From Actinomadura mexicana (GTDB taxonomy: Bacteria > Actinomycetota > Actinomycetes > Streptosporangiales > Streptosporangiaceae): DNA of 64,000 nucleotides. Below the pieces are notes generated by a model that worked only from the letters and a program-made list of their open reading frames with translations, searched no databases and had not been told where the DNA came from. The stretch lies in contig NZ_FZNP01000025.1 of assembly GCF_900188105.1 (NCBI RefSeq), forward strand, positions 1-64,000, read 5' to 3'. Position numbers and translations under genes: made by a program. This document shows positions 63,907 through 64,000 of the stretch, one piece after another. Every line of letters begins with the position of its first letter. Position 1 is the first letter of the stretch.

Positions 63907-64000
63907 ATGAGCCTTCTCGGGATGGCCGTCGCGGTGGTGGCGGCCTGCCTCATCGGTCTGGGCTTCGTGGCGCAGCAGCACGCGGCCTTCCAGGAGCCGT
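63907..64000 (+). CDS. EamA/DMT-like transporter, N-terminal part
   Basis: 31 residues are in the window: MSLLGMAVAVVAACLIGLGF then VAQQHAAFQEP. This is the first membrane helix of small multidrug/EamA-like transporters (VxAxxxALxxVxQQxAA). The gene continues beyond the right edge. The ribosome site before ATG 63907 is weak. Confidence 0.55.
   Translation, partial: MSLLGMAVAVVAACLIGLGFVAQQHAAFQEP

Overview
The window is about 72% G+C with actinobacterial hallmarks: GTG starts, GGAGG ribosome sites, Tat signals, HelR, a latex-clearing protein, PF04672 methyltransferases and an HTH/NB-ARC/TPR regulator. A filamentous actinomycete of the Actinomadura/Streptosporangiales type is the most likely source; the genus is inference. 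The left edge stops inside the 5' end of a 16S rRNA gene read on the minus strand, so the contig probably ends at an rRNA operon.

Layout. 1-410: 16S start, leader with a boxA-like element and two tandem rRNA promoters. 0.7-1.45 kb: CD225/dispanin protein plus DUF2752 protein. 1.7-3.3 kb: crotonase whose C-terminus is altered by a CGCC repeat, and a metallophosphoesterase. 3.6-14.4 kb: two secreted proteins, then a carbohydrate operon (ABC binding protein, ATPase, permease, two different FGGY kinases, a histidine phosphatase and a 2-hydroxyacid dehydrogenase) next to a DeoR regulator, with repeated TGTTAGTT/TTAAC motifs in the promoters. 14.5-16.2 kb: rhodanese, Gfo/Idh/MocA oxidoreductase, CopD-like membrane protein. 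16.3-17.2 kb: remains of a nitrate respiration locus in which narK is joined to narI. 17.4-23.9 kb: a fused GlcD-GlcF-type oxidase and a three-gene meta-cleavage lower pathway (hydratase, acylating acetaldehyde dehydrogenase, aldolase) opposite an IclR regulator. 24-31.8 kb: HAD phosphatase, TetR, Usp, membrane protein, aquaporin tail, argG, a small-protein cassette and an acyl-CoA ligase. 31.8-33.75 kb: two divergent PF04672 methyltransferases. 33.76-34.94 kb: two broken secreted-protein genes. 35.5-38.7 kb: an FAD/NAD(P) protein followed by an Enzyme I-like protein that lacks the HPr-binding domain and the catalytic cysteine. 38.7-44.1 kb: VOC protein, alpha/beta hydrolase behind a 19-codon leader ORF and hairpin, CoA-transferase, lcp (rubber oxygenase) and a DUF5996 protein. 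44.2-50.3 kb: NB-ARC regulator, AhpD-like protein, DUF1801 protein, MarR tail and helR with a rifamycin-associated-element-like repeat. 50.8-64 kb: small proteins, an MMPL transporter with divergent MarR, VOC, ZIP transporter, DUF4279, pentapeptide, DUF302, bicupin, TetR, truncated hemoglobin, MFS exporter, a broken nsrR-hmp locus and the start of an EamA-like transporter.

Two themes stand out. First, the lcp promoter and the truncated-hemoglobin promoter, 18.7 kb apart, are nearly identical over about 32 bp, including an inverted repeat overlapping the -35 box, so two heme proteins probably answer to one unseen repressor. Second, gene remnants are frequent: narK-narI, nsrR-hmp, an aquaporin tail, a MarR tail, a methyltransferase head, a discoidin protein, a lipocalin-like protein and a possibly inverted fragment. 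Several are clean deletions, which sequencing error alone does not explain; the single-base frameshifts could be either decay or assembly error.
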